From Antitrichia curtipendula (lineage: Eukaryota > Streptophyta > Bryopsida > Hypnales > Leucodontaceae), in NCBI GenBank assembly GCA_951230915.1, contig OX579641.1, positions 5,270,001 to 5,334,000 on the forward strand: a DNA stretch of 64,000 nt, in the 5' to 3' direction. The notes under the pieces are model-generated. The model worked only from the letters and a program-made list of their open reading frames with translations, made no database searches and was not told the origin of the DNA. How positions within the stretch are numbered: position 1 is the first letter of the stretch; each line of letters starts with the position of its first letter. The position numbers and the translations under genes were made by a program. Shown in pieces: positions 31,867 through 45,208 of the stretch.

Positions 31867-34560
31867 CCATACTAGCACGCCTTGAGCTCTGTGATGCGGC
31901 ATCATTTTCAAGGGTACATTGGATTTTGGCTCTCACATAGTAGTTGTTTTGGCTTTTGTATAGAGCATAGCAAGTAGGCCGGCAATTGTGGTAAAAGGGA
32001 ATCATAAAGAGGACTACCAGATATGAAGTTTTTCCACCCAACCGTCTATCTTTATCTCTGATGAGCTAGCAACGTAAAATACTGTCCACAAGAGTGTATC
32101 ATTATACACAAGCATTTGTAGAGTTGCAAGAAGGTCAGTCACAAATTCAATGGGTATAATTAACTTTTCAACAACTTTAGTACTCTTAAAGAACCACTTG
32201 TTTGTGTCTAAGGGTACTTTAGATTGTGCAAGTTTTAGGAATGAGCTTGAAAATAACATTTGTGGCCTTGGAAAATCTGAAAGAAAAATTAGTTGGATTC
32301 TTGGATGACTAAATAAATTTATCCAATGAAGAAAGACACTAAATTTCACCCAATTGTTTTGAAGGGTTTGTTTTTCTCTCTTATACTATTGAAGATCATG
32401 GATGGAAGTATTCTATATCTTACTACAATATTTTGGATGAGGGTTGGATAGTGTAGATGGAATTTGGATGAAATTTGAAGGACAATCACACTAGTTTATG
32501 TAGTATAAGAAAATTGTAGAACACATTATGTTGATTTTATAAAAAAAGAATGTCATTTTTAGTATTATAGTATCACACAAATTCACATACTTCTCCAAAG
32601 TGTAAGTTAGTATCATCACTGCGGGATCCATTAATTGAGATAATTTTTATAATAATAAAACAATTCCATAATATAGATTGCCTTGTACTTCATAGTATAA
32701 TTTGGGAACTTCTAGCAATTTATTCATTGCCTCAATTTGAGCCATTAAAGATCTCAACAAATTAAAGACTAAGTATTGTTGGATTTAAAATGGCCAAGGT
32801 CTTTTTTGTCATATTGTCAAAATTGCTAAATAAAGGTAAAACTTGATTTTGAGTTTTTAGTTCAAATTCTAGAAGGTGGGGTAAAATTTGAAGCTTATCA
32901 AGTTTACTTTCCATTCCAATTTTATGTGGCATGAGTTTTCTTCACTTTCTTTTCAAATCTCCATTGTGATTGAAAATATTTACAAACAAAATAGAAACTT
33001 TATGACTTGCAAAAGGCAAGTTATTTTAATTATTACAAGTAAGAAATTTTCATTTTCATTCAATTCAAAAGGCCAAAAAAGATTAGAAAGACAAAATCAT
33101 AGAAGCTTCAAATGATGGCAATGTGCCCAATCGTTTTTAATTTCAAAATTTGAACCAATGCCAATTTACAACAATAGATGAAAGAAAAGTAATTCATTGC
33201 ATTTATAACACTTTTTAATAATGTATTTGAGTCAAAAAGTGTCTAATCTATCTCAAAAAATAGTTTGAAATTCTATATACCAAGTCTTTTCAGCATATCA
33301 TACGAGAGCCCTATAAACACTACTTCACAACCATTCTTCTCATTTTTACTAAGTATAAACTTTAATAAGCAATGAAAAAATTGAAAAATGTTTTTTCCAC
33401 CAATCAAAGTATGGAAATTTAGGATTTCATGTTATTTTATGTTTGTTGCTTTGATATTTGTAATGTAATTAAAGCAATTGTTTGTCAACTAGAATTATGA
33501 GAAAAAAAATCAAATGATGTGACTAAATCTCACCTCTTAGATTCTTTGTCCTTTTCATAAAAAAATTGTCTCATTTATTTTATATTAATCTGCTAGGATT
33601 TTGTCAATTCACACCGGATCCAACTATGACGCAAAAAATTGTTATTTGTGGTGGATTGTTCCGTATTTTCATGCATATTTATAATGAACGCTTGAACTTT
33701 GGCCTAAGCAATAATAAAAAAAATTAATGGAATATTAAAGCATTTTTAAAAATTGAATAGTATGCAAACCAAGATATTCCAAACTTTAATTGAGTTCCAA
33801 TGTGTAAGTACTATACAATAGAACTTAAGCATATTAAAAATACTAATTCTTCTATTTTTTTGAAAGAGATGCTAGACATATAATGAAAAAGTGTTGGATT
33901 TGGTTATTAAAAATTAAACATTGAATTTCAAAGAATTGTTTAAAGCTTTAGCACACCAAAATAATAATAATTAGATATTATGTATTTATAGAAATTTTAT
34001 TATTTATAAATTAAAATTTAAAATTTATGGACATTGATTAAAAATATGTTTAAAAAATATGCAATGAAAAATGGAATAATAATTGATTTTATTATAAAAA
34101 TATATATTATTAATAATTTTAATGTATTTTTTATAATGTTGTATAAATATAATAGCCTTGGTTTGAAATATATTAACAGCATACTGATCCATTTAAGTAT
34201 TTGTTAAAATAAACTTAAACTTAAGAAGAAGAATCCTATTCAAAGTACACTTGATAGATTTAGGCACTCATTATAAATTACTCAATTCATTTTTTAGAAG
34301 TATGATGAATCTTTTTGTTCTTGACTATGATACACAAAATTGAATGTAGTTTATTTTAAAGGATGTACATTGATAATATATGAATTTTTGAAACTATAAA
34401 TTTAATAATTAATGATGATAACAAATCTAAAGAGATTCCAACAATCATTTCACATTATTTAGGTATCACATGTGTAAATTAGAAATAAGTAATTCTTTCT
34501 TTTATCATAGAAGTTTTCAAGAAAATTGCTTTGTTATGTAAAATGTAACGATCCTTTGGA
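31867..34560. other. AT-rich intergenic DNA
   Basis: Nothing recognised over 2.7 kb; 33700-34450 is extremely AT-rich. Confidence 0.5.
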
Positions 34561-34564
34561 TTAA

Positions 34565-34880
34565 TTCCTAAAGGTTTGGTGTTTTTAGGCCTAAAATTGG
34601 CTCAAAGTATTCAAACTCAAAGCAATGCTAAAATCTTCATTTATATTTGTTCGTTAACAAATTCAATTATAGGATCTTTGAGTTAACTTATAAAAATACA
34701 ACTTCTAAAATTTCAAAATAGAAAACTTTACCAATTGTAAGATCATGACTCTTGAATGTGAAGCATTTTCAATTCTTTACAAATGGTTAGGTTTCATCTT
34801 TCAAACTTTTTACACAAAAATGTGTAGATCCTACACCTTGTAACACTCCATAATATGTTGAAGAAATAAGTTGGGAATAG
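34565..34880 (+). mobile_element. TTAA-type element fragment
   Basis: Begins TTCCTAAAGGTTTGG after TTAA (34561-34564). Loosely matched by 52985-53275 (shared ATGTTGAAGAAATAAGTT(G)GGAAT-like end). It also has the TATAGGATCTT block seen in TTAA-1. No right terminus found. Confidence 0.5.
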
Positions 34881-34924
34881 ATATAAAAAATTTCAACACA
34901 ATATATTTTATACTCATCCTTGAA

Positions 34925-35205
34925 AAATATACCAAGTAGAAAGAAGTTGAGTATAATTCAAAATACTAAATTGTTAAGAATTTAGTTATGGAATTGAAAA
35001 ATTCCAATCACAATGGTTGTAATGTTGTAATAAACAATCTACACCGAATAAATTTATTTTATTTTCAAAAATTTCAAAAATTGAGTTAAATAAAGGACTT
35101 CAAAGTCTATTTTAGAGTAGAGATTCTATAATTGCTCACAAACTAAAACTCTTCATACGTTTCATCTTGTCAATCAAAATGGAACGATTCAAAGCCTTCC
35201 AAATT
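34925..35205 (+). mobile_element. TTAA-1 internal fragment
   Basis: Matches the middle of TTAA-1 from AAGTAGAAAGAAGTTGAG through CAATCTACACC and GGACTTCAAAG to CAAAATGGAACGATTCAAAG. Both termini missing. Confidence 0.82.
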
Positions 35206-35381
35206 ATAATCTATAGTAAAGTACAATTATTCACAAGTTCTAAAAGAGCTCTAGGTCGTTTGCTATACAATATTTCAAAGGATTAGAGGACATGTATCCT
35301 CTCTATTATTCACAACAACTAATTGTATTGGTGAAGTATTAATCATTAATAACTTAAGGATCAACAAGTAGTTGAGGTTTG

Positions 35382-36463
35382 TAAAATTGTGAAGATGTAT
35401 TATAAAATGCAATTTAAAATAATATTTTAATAATAATTTTCAAACAATAGTTGTAAAATATGATCTATAGATCATATTTATATGATAAGATCAATTAGTG
35501 CAAAACCAATATTTTTCAATAAAATTTGAATCTAAAAACTAAAATTCCTTCTAAAATTGACCGAAGATTGAATATTTGTGCTTTCACAAGAATTTTTAAA
35601 TTTAAGTTCAAAATGTCAAGTTCTAATCATAGTGATTTCTAAAGATTTATATTCTATCTTTTTACTCTAGTCATTTTTGAATGGTTATTTTTTGAATTGG
35701 AAAAGTTATTTTTTCAGTTCAGACCTACCAATATATTTTGAATTATAGAATATTTAAAAAGCAAAGTCTTCATAATCTATAGTGTACAATTGTTAAAGAA
35801 CTAATAGAAGAGCCTTCAAAAAATTGATGGATGAAACAAATGCATTTTTGCATGATTGGAATGTGTTTGTGTTTCTTCATTGTTCAAATTTAAACATCTT
35901 GCCTTTAATCCCTTGAGGTCTAGGGAGTAGTCCAAATTTCCAAAATTGTGAAGATGTATTATAAAATGCAACTTAGAATAATAATTTAATGATAACTCTC
36001 AAACAATAGTTGTATTAAAACTCGATTCATAAATCATATCCACATGGTTAAATTAACTAGTTTATAAATCAATATTATTCAATAAAATTTGAAACCCACA
36101 ATTGAAAATTCTTTTAAAATTTAATGGTAGATTGAATGTTTGTGATTTTTATAGTAATTTTTTTTAGTTCTAAATATTAAGTTCTAATCAAAATGATTTT
36201 TGAAGATTTTTGTTTTATTTTTTTATTCAAGTTGTTTTAGAAAGGTCACTTTTTGAACAAAGAAAAATACTTTTTGAGGCCACACCTACTAGTATCCTTT
36301 GAATTATAGAACACTTGCAAAGCAGAGTCTTTAGAATCTATACTACACAAATGTTAAAGAACTAATATAAAAATCTTTAGAAAATGATGGATGAAAAACA
36401 CATTTTTGTGTGCTTGAGATGTATTCACGTTCATTTGTTTTTCAAAATTTGAATGTTTGATCT
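35382..36463. repeat. Tandem duplication, about 550-bp units
   Basis: Unit 1 is 35382-35941 and unit 2 starts at 35942; both open with AAAATTGTGAAGATGTATTA. They diverge moderately along their length, so the duplication is older than the 13.1 kb one. Unit 2 is interrupted near its end by the TTAA MITE at 36468-36872 and resumes after 36877. Confidence 0.85.
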
Positions 36464-36467
36464 TTAA

Positions 36468-36872
36468 CCCATTAAGGACCGTGGTTGATTTGGGGGGTGG
36501 GCAATCCTTTGTATGGCCAATTGGGAACAATTTTAAAACTTTTGAATGCAAGTGCTTATCAGAGATCTAACCATACGGATGGAAGTGTTGCGCATGATAT
36601 AGAATTTAGCATTGAAATTTTTGCTGAAGGTGCGTTGTAAAGCATGAATTTTTAGCAAATCTTGGTGTAATTTCAGCCCCTATTGTCTTGGTTTTTTCAA
36701 CCCTCTGGCCACATGCCACCTCAGATTGGCTTAGTTATTGTCCTAAACTCTTCACTTCCCAATTTCCCAGACCCGTCTCCTTTGCCACGTCATCAAATTC
36801 ATTGACATGCTCTCTCTACAAACCGAAAAGGACCCAAATCGACCACAAAATGGTCGACCGGTCCTTAATGGG
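36468..36872. mobile_element. TTAA-flanked MITE (TTAA-3)
   Basis: 405 bp between two TTAA sites (36464-36467, 36873-36876). Perfect 14-bp inverted ends CCCATTAAGGACCG. Interior non-coding and GC-richer on its right side. The pre-insertion sequence is visible in the other tandem unit (CCTTTAATCCC near 35911), where the element is absent. Confidence 0.9.
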
Positions 36873-36876
36873 TTAA

Positions 36877-38103
36877 GGGATTAAGGTAGATTTTATAATC
36901 TTAAATTCTAAAATGTACTAATCATAAAGATCAATATCTGAAATTATTCCATCTTCAATGCTAATGTAGATAGATTGGATGCTTCAAGTACCGCAAATGC
37001 TATATACATTGGAATGGATCTAAATTTTGAAATTCTAAAACTTCTATCTAATATCTGGAAGCACGTACATATGTTCTTTTTCATAACATTATTTAGCAAG
37101 GTAAAAGATTCCTCTTAATAATAAAGAAGAAATAGAATATTTTAAAATTTTGAAAACTCACCAACCAAGTAAATAAAAGAAGAAAACTGGTATTATGTGT
37201 GTTGTTGAAGGGTTTATCAAGTAAGCATCAATGATAAGGAACATTTGTCACATGCTATCTATATTAGTGAATAAATTTATTTATTTTCCTTTATGAACAC
37301 TAAAAACACTTTGATACCATTTCTAAATGCTTTTATGTTGACATTAAAGTATTGAAATTCTTCCTAATCCATGTGGAGAATGGAAGAGAAGTTTGAGCAA
37401 AATTTAAAAAAAATAAAATTATATGGTTCCATTTCACATGAGTTTGATTTTTATGTTCTATATTGTTCAAGCTTTTACAAGAAGAATTAAGAATAACTTC
37501 AACTTCAAAATCAAATGTACATTGAATTTGTAAAGTTGCAACTATGCAAATGGAATACATTTTACCTTTTGGGCTTTAGATTGAAGGAAAGGTGGCTTTG
37601 CATCAATAAAAAAGCTCTATATGAGGACATTTGCCTAGGACCTTACTCAAAAGTTTTGTAGCATATTTGTTTCAGTTGTTTGTTTTTTGTGCAACTTCAA
37701 AGTCCAAAGTTGGAGGAACTCATGATCAACTTCCAACCTTCATATTTTGTATTCTATATTTCCAATGTCTGAATCAAATTTAAAAAAAAAAAATTAATCT
37801 AAAGTTTAATTAGTCTAGAATGCTATGAGACACTCCAATAACTATTAAAACACACTTACTTATAACCAATTAAAAAAAATATACAATATGAAAACTAGAG
37901 TTAGACTTAAAAGGAATGATCTCTATTATCAAAATAGAATGATATGTACAATAGACAATAGAGTTTAGAAAGAATACATATTGAATCCTTTATACTAGTC
38001 ATAACAGTGTCTGAGGATACAATTTGACCTTGTGATTGCCAAATTAAAATTGAATAAAGTTGAGAATTGTTCTTTTGCAAAATAGTATATGTAAGACTTA
38101 GCT
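36877..38103. other. AT-rich intergenic DNA
   Basis: No feature supported. Confidence 0.5.
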
Positions 38104-38107
38104 TTAA

Positions 38108-38730
38108 CTCCTAAATGTCCAAGGCCTTTTTTGAGCTTATTGGAATTTACTCTAAATTGAAATAAAAGCCATTTTATTATTATGTTTTGAATTATAACCA
38201 TACAAATTCAAATTAGACATGTTAGAGATCACTTGCAAAAATAAATCACAACAATATGACTTATAGATTAAAAGATTTTTTTGTTTGATCACGAGTGTGT
38301 TAAAGTGGTTTGAAGTCTTTTAATCTTCTTTTCACATGTCAAACAAAAAAATTGGTTACTAAAAAAATATGAGGTTAAAGGATATAACATGCATAATTCC
38401 AATCAATTTAAAGCTTCTCAAAATCTAGTCTACAATTTTTTAAAATGAAATTCTAATGTGATTTTTCTTCCAAGATCTAGTGTATTTGAAGATCATTTCC
38501 AAGAGCCCTCAAATGACTAGAAAATCAGGATTTGCAATGAATATCCTTGCAAAAAATCTTAAATAGAAAAATCATAATTATTAATTTTCAAAATCAGATT
38601 TTTGATGCTCAAAGTAAACCTTAAAAAATAATACAAAAATATAAGCTATATAATATAGTAATTTGGTAAGGTTTAATTTAGCTTCAAAGTATTGTTGACA
38701 CCAAAATTTGTTGCCTCGGGCATTTAGGAA
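38108..38730. mobile_element. TTAA-flanked element (TTAA-4)
   Basis: 623 bp between TTAA sites 38104-38107 and 38731-38734. Ends CTCCTAAATGTCCAAGGC and, reversed, TTCCTAAATGCCCGAGGC. The architecture is that of TTAA-2 but the interior is different. Non-coding. Confidence 0.8.
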
Positions 38731-38734
38731 TTAA

Positions 38735-39259
38735 AGATATTATTACTCAAAAATATTCTCAAGTTTCAATTCAATTTGTAAATCAAAATTTGTGAGTTCC
38801 AAAAATGTGCGGACCATGTTATAAACACTGTTGTACTACAAAAGAAAGAAATTGCATTGGTGGCAGGCATTTTTTTTCTAGAAAAAAAACAAAACATTTA
38901 TGTAGTATTAGCAATTGAAAATCATGAATCAAAAAGAAATTTAATAATAATAATAAATTGAAATAAAAATAAAAATATTTCTTGGATAAATGCAATAGAT
39001 TTTCAAAGTGGAAATTTCCCACGGTCACTAATACCGTCATATAGCTTGGTCGTAATACTGAAATCTAGAGAATCAACAAGCAACTAATTGTTGTCAAGTA
39101 CGGGAATGATTAATTATACACTTTTGGGAATAACTTCAATAGAAGCCTACTTGTTAGAAATGAATACACAAACAATGTTTTGGGTTATTTTCAATTTAGG
39201 AGGTCTGGAAAGCGCTTGGTCTCTACAAGTGTCATTTAATGCAAAAGTATGTTTTGCTT
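38735..39259. other. AT-rich intergenic DNA
   Basis: Nothing recognised. Confidence 0.5.
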
Positions 39260-39510
39260 TCTCATTGCACCAACAATGTACAAATAGTGTACATTTCAGA
39301 AAGTGGACCCATTTAGTGGATTCAATGTTTTTAACTTCCAAAATTCATTATTAATTCCACAAAGCTCCACATAAGATTAATTGGCTTGGACTAAATGTCA
39401 ATTCCATTTGTCTTCCAAGGTCAATTTACTGAAAAAGATTTTAAGAAGTTTAACTTCTCCAAATTGATTTTCATCTCTTTAACGGGTATTTTATGGACCT
39501 CCAACTTCAA
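39260..39510 (+). repeat. Dispersed repeat family R5, copy 1
   Basis: Shares with 46055-46285, 46418-46620 and 60868-61060 the ordered blocks AATGTACA, TCAACTT(C)CAAAATT, AATTCCACAAAGCTCC, GACTTGG(A)CTA, GCCAATTCCA and AATTTACTGAAAA. No coding capacity or termini identified. Confidence 0.7.
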
Positions 39511-42500
39511 CTCCATTTTCTACTTATGTAAAGTTATTTTCAGCTAATGGAAAAAATTTCTAATTATTTAACCTCTAAAGATCCATGTATTGCAAAAGCA
39601 AATGTGCCTTTGTCAAACTTGATTGTAATCTTTAATTTAACCCTGTTGGATATTTGATTTAAATTTAAAAAATGAAACTTGATAGGATCTTTTTCTACTT
39701 CATCTTGAAATTTTGAAAAAATTCAAAAATTCAAAAAATTATTGCAATTGCAAGATCCATATGTTAGAATCCTCAAAATATAATATGTTGTGTTTTTACT
39801 CATATTTTTTTTAATGAATATTAAATTAAAATTTTTATTCTAACCTTCATTTATAGTTAAAATTATATATTATTCCAACATATATTATAATTGAAATAAT
39901 TTTACCCCCACCTTTAGCTTTTAAAAATCACTATAATTTGATTTTTCCATAAATTAAAAAAATTAAAAAAACTAAAAAGACATTTTTCTATTAGAAAAAA
40001 ATAACAAACTTTTATAAATCATTTAGCAATGGGTCTCATCCTTAAGAAATGAATGGTTTAGGTTTAAATTTAGAAGTTTTAGTTAATGAGCTATAATTCT
40101 ATCTCATTTCAAAACTTCAAAACTTCAGTAGAGTTATTCGTAAAGTCATCCCTAGTTTGATACCCAGTTTTAAACAAGCTCTAATATAAATTGGTGAAAG
40201 GAGGTAAAGCAACCCATATGGGATATGTAAATGGTTGGAGTTGTAAGTAACTTGTAAGAGCTTGGAGGAGCTCAATCTTAAAATAAACCCATATCCTGTG
40301 AGAGTTCATAAAGAACACTGGATTTCATTATAAAAACAACCTCTCCACCCTCCATTCTCTCAAATTGTCAATGTACAATTTCCGTGACAGGTAAACTAAG
40401 GTCCAAACTTTTTTAGGCACCATTTCGATGCAAAAGAAAGTTTGGTCCCAAGTTTTGTTTTGCTAGTGTTGATTGCGCGAGCTTTTTACTTTTTCACCTG
40501 CTTCTTTACATAAAGCCGGGGTTCAAACCCCAGTTTTACCTCTAAACTCAGGTTAACTTTACGAATAACTCTAATAAGTTATTGCAATGAAAAGCTCAAT
40601 GTTAAAATCCATCTAATACAATATTAAATGTATATCATTCATATTTTCATCCATATAAAAGTATAAATTATAAAAAAAAATTCATCATCTAGCATTTATT
40701 ATTTCAAAATTCCAAGTTATTCCAATAAATATTATAATTGGTATAATTTTATGAACATATTGCACTTTAAAAAATCACAATAATTTGATTTTACACCAAA
40801 ATCTCTAAAATAAAAAATATCTATGTAAAATATTTTTTCAAGTATGAAAGTTATAAATAAATAAATAAATATTTAAAAAGGCTAAATTTAGTTAGATGAT
40901 AGTGACTTGAATCTTGACTTAAATGAAGCTCATTACCACGGGGGTCAGTGTTTTTTTTTTCATTTTCCATGAAGTGGCGAAGTGGCAATATTAAATGTTA
41001 CGGTGGTGCTCCAAATTTCAACATTCATCTACGTACTGGATAGAAAATGTGATACTACGTATCTATAATTCTATTTTCATTCACAGTGTAGCGATTTCAT
41101 CCAAGATTCTTCTTGAACTTGAAGGTTTTGGGCAATTTCATCCAAAATTTTATTAAAATTTTCCTATAGACTTGGTGTTAGGTCAAAAAATTTGGTGCAA
41201 TTTTGCACCAAATCGCCAGAAAACCCCCCAGTGATGGGGGTAGGTGGGTGTAAAAAAGAAAAAAATACTTGAAATTTTTTCACTTTGTTATTCATTTCTA
41301 TTTTTTACCTCTTGGATAACTTTCAAATTGATTGAATTATTTGTATAATATTTACCAAAATTGTTTGACTTATTTTTTTAAATTTTATATTAATAATAAT
41401 TTATCACAAAACGAATGGATATTTTTCACTTTAATTTGATAGCACATAGTTTCATATAACAAAAATATTATATTGAATATCAAATATGATTTAAGTTGAG
41501 CTTATAAAAGAAGTTTGACAATATGGCAAAAGAACTTGTCTTTAGGGATTAAGTGCCTAAAGATGAAGGAAATACCTTGAGCTTGGTTAGTAATTTGAGT
41601 ACTTTATATAACATCATGGGGGGGAATGTAAAATATTACATTTTGATACAAACACCTAATATAGAAGCAATCTTCTTAGACTTTTGTTGAAAATATCAAT
41701 AGTAATAATATGAGAGTTTAGAGTCTATTTTTAGTGCACTTATAATTGATACTTTTAAAACTCATAGTTTATTTGTATGGTGTCCAAATAATACATTCTA
41801 AAGGAGTCTCTTTACGATAAGTCATTAAAATTTGTGAAAACATTACATAAACTGTTTATATGTGTTCATCCATTGGACATAAAAGAAAGAAGAAAAAAAA
41901 TGAGGAGCGCAATTTTTTAATTTGTCAAAAATGGAGAAAGTATAATTTATTGTGTTGATTGAGATTGCATAAAAAAACAAACCCAATAGGTTAATTTTGA
42001 AAATAAAGTCTTAAGAGACCAAATTTTGAAAGATATCCTTCTATAGATTCTTTTGATTCAATTAAAAGACTTGCAATATATTTTTTCAAATCTAAAGAAT
42101 ATTAAGGAATTTTTTGTCAATTTCTTTCTATATATATTTTTAACTTATTTACTCAATGTGCTATTTTTAATCACAACCTGTAAGACATACTCATTGTTAA
42201 ATATTATTTTTGAAAATTGAAACTTTGAACAACATTCTACAATAGTAAAATATATATTTATTTAAATTCAAGCATTATGATCTTAATATTGGTAAGGTTT
42301 TTGAAATTTAAAATTTTGGGAGGATGCATTTCAACAATTTAGTTGAGAAATACTACAATCGGATCTACAAAAAATTTAAAAAGTAACAAACTTAAGGTTC
42401 TATTATTGTTCTAAAAATTGGTGATGTGACCATGGAGATAATTTTGACCAATATCCAACAACAACTTCTAGGGATTAAAATAAATGAATTAAACCTTCAT

Positions 42501-42627
42501 AAAAAGAAGCTAAAAATATTTTTAAACTTTTAAAATCCTGAAGCCTTTTTTTTTGTCAATAATTGCTCAAAACTTCTCTTTCTAATTTTTAAAATCCCAA
42601 TGTGGAAAATATCAAAGGAACCCATAC
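39511..42627. other. AT-rich intergenic DNA with minor motifs
   Basis: TTAACCTCTAAAGATCC near 39574 and TCTTTAGGGATTAA near 41532 resemble the left and right ends of a TTAA element, but the 2 kb between them show no family match. 41191-41212 is a perfect 22-base palindrome (TTTGGTGCAA reversed on itself). No gene seen. Confidence 0.4.
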
Positions 42628-42790
42628 CAATTAATCAACACTACATACTATATAAATATCTACCTTTGTTGTACATCATTAGTTATTGAAGTGTCCGGAG
42701 GCTGTACATCATGTTTCAAACATCTACAGTTTTCTACAATAAGTCCCTTTAGTTTTTCGGTCCCATTAATATTCCTATTTAGTGTAGACA
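42628..42790 (+). repeat. Dispersed repeat with TATA-like box, copy 2
   Basis: Partner of 19668-19838. Conserved TATATAAATATCTACCTT and CATCATGTTTCAAACATCTA. Confidence 0.7.
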
Positions 42791-42949
42791 AAATAGTCTT
42801 TAGTTCAGTACAGTTAAAACCAAAATTTCAAGCACATCCTCATATAAAAATATATCAAAGAGGGACAAATCATTGAAAACTTATATAGTCAAAAAGTTGT
42901 TGGGCCTTAAAGGGTTAACCTAAAAATTTAAATTTAAATTTTGAATTTA

Positions 42950-43492
42950 AATTTTTTTACCATAAAGAATTGAATTGAAGGTGTAGAAAAAAACTTTAAA
43001 AAATAGCACTTGATTTTTATTCTTAAAAAAATTGTTAAGATACACTAATTGTTGAAATACACTAATCTCAATGATGAGATTTGTTCTAAATATCAAAGCT
43101 AACTATGTAGAATTTTGTTTTTCGGAAAAAGTAAAAAATGAGCTCAAAAATAAATTCACTACATTATATTTTGAAGAAGTTGCTTTTATTACTTACTAAA
43201 TAAGAAGCTCCATAATTTTCTCATCATTTATCAAAATGAACAGAAAAATCTTTCCAAATAAAAAATATAATTTATTAAAAATAACTAAAAATCAATTTAT
43301 TTAATTATTTGTTTTTGCCTATTTTCAACAGTTTTGAGTTTTAATTTGCATAATTTTTGTTCCCATGCATCTATTGAAATACAATTTTTATTTCAAAAAA
43401 TCTTATCTATTTATCTATCTTTAAAATTGAAATCACAAGAACCTAGGCAAATTATCAAGAGTCCCTCGAGGGGTTACTTTAGGACTTTAGGG
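42950..43492 (-). mobile_element. TTAA-2 fragment
   Basis: Reverse-orientation TTAA-2: the AATTGAA/CTTTAAAAAATAGCACTTG block through to CCTCGAGGGG and GGACTTTAGGG, then ATTAG (decayed TTAA). The first 300 bp are missing. Confidence 0.65.
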
Positions 43493-43622
43493 ATTAGTTC
43501 TCTTCTAATTCCCAAGAAGACTGAATAAAAATGAGGATGGTCTAAAAATGATTACCATTCTCAAATCCTTATTTTGGGGAGAAAAAAACTTAGCATTTTG
43601 ACACTCTTAGGATTGTAGTTAA

Positions 43623-45117
43623 CCCCTAAAGGACCAGCCTGCAGAATTTGGCAACATAAAAAAATTGGGCAGGTACATGTGGCCAGAGATTTACAAGTTT
43701 GAGGCTGAAATTTTAATAGAAGTTGTGGACAAGGAGTACCTTTCATTTGAACTAAATTTTATGACAATTGGAAATACGAGTCAAAAGTTATGGCCTAATA
43801 TGTTACTCCCTCCGCACCAAAGTGATCTTCCTGTTGGCCTTCATTTTTTGTCCCAAAATGAAAGTTCCTATTGTACTTTGTGAGCTGCAAATTGGTCAAA
43901 TTTAACTTTTGGTTGTTCTCTAGGACTAACAAAACAATTCCAAGCGATAGTTCCCCCTCCATCTATGCAATCACTAATCAAAAGACAAATAAAATGGTTG
44001 AAGGGGTCAATCGACACTTTTTGTTTTTATTTTTTGCATCTCTTTGAATATTATCTAATTGAAGGAGATGAAGGCTTTGGGAGGCAAAATATAGGTCCAC
44101 ATATGGTCTTTGACTTATACTAACTACCCACAAAATGACGACCTCACATTCAATAATTAAATAACCACTGGTGCTCTTTGAAAATACCCCAAAAAATTCA
44201 CTTTTCAATAATCCAAAACTACACTTTAAAAAGGGCTTCAAAACTCAAAGTTTCAAGGGCAATAGGAGTGCACCAAACTCCATATGTAGTGCAAAACAAG
44301 CTTTAAAAATGTTATTTTTAGTCTTAATCCGAAACATTTTGTCTAACAGGAAGATCATTTTGGGACGGAGGGAGTACTTTTTTTCTCAGCCGGGCAGTTA
44401 GGGCAGATCAGAAAAAATCACTTTTTTCAGAAACAAAAAATTTGAAACTGGTTTTCCAGAGCTATCTATATGTGGAAAGCTTTTAATCATTCCATTTTGA
44501 CCAATGAGTCAAAAGTTATGAGGAGTTTTAGTTTGCGGGTAGTTTTGGAATCTCTACTCTAAAATAAACTTTGAAGTCTTTTATCTTACTCAATTTTCAA
44601 TATTTTTTGAAAAAAATAAAATCATAGGATGTAGATTGTTTAATACAACATTTCAACCATTGGGATTGGCATTTTTCAATTTCATATCTAAATTCTTAAC
44701 AATTTAGTATTTTGAATCATTCTCTACTTCATTCTACTTACTATTTTTTTCCTATATGTTGTACAATTCCAAATGATGTGAAATTTTTCAAGCATGTAGC
44801 TAACTTGTTTAGGAAAAAAAATCTAAAGAAGCACCACCATTTGGGACATTTTTTCATAGAAAAGTGAGCTTTTGAAGTGCAGCTGCCCGGTTTTTTGCAG
44901 GGGTCAAAAAACGATTTCAGTGATTTTGAATGCTTATATCTTGCAATCCACGTGGTGGAAATTTCTGAAATTTTTATCACATATTCTCAAGTCAGCATAC
45001 TACAAGATCCTACTATTACATGAGTCAAAAAAAAAAAATTCAAAAATTTGGTACTTGTACTAAAAACGGCAGTTCTTGAGCGTTTTCAGTGAAAACATAG
45101 TCACGGAACTTTAGGGG
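43623..45117 (-). mobile_element. TTAA-1 element containing a Stowaway MITE
   Basis: TTAA on both sides (43619-43622, 45118-45121). Left end CCCCTAAAGGACCAG; right end, reversed, CCCCTAAAGTTCCGTGAC. Excluding the nested MITE and one TA it is about 924 bp, the same length as other full copies. Carries the reversed blocks CCATTTTGACCAATGAGTC, TTGCAATCCACGTGGTGG and GTGCAGCTGCCCGG. Confidence 0.9.
43806..44374. mobile_element. Stowaway MITE nested in TTAA-1
   Basis: 569 bp with TA duplication (43804-43805, 44375-44376). Ends CTCCCTCCGCACCAAAGTGA and, reversed, CTCCCTCCGTCCCAAAATGA, the classical plant Stowaway terminus, extending to GATCTTCCTGTT on both sides. Short frames inside are incidental. 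Confidence 0.93.
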
Positions 45118-45208
45118 TTAATTTAGATGCATAGTAAAAATGGTTCAAAATGTTGCCAACCTACAGAAAGTTAAGTAAGGTAGACCAACCCAATATTGTC
45201 ATCATCTA

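Noticed and set aside
40490..40560. GGTTCAAACCCC near 40517 looks like a tRNA T-arm / box B
   Set aside because: No acceptor stem, anticodon stem or convincing box A in the preceding 60 bases; at best an eroded tRNA-derived SINE.
41191..41212. Perfect 22-base palindrome as a regulatory site
   Set aside because: Isolated in non-coding AT-rich DNA with no adjacent gene; no support for function.
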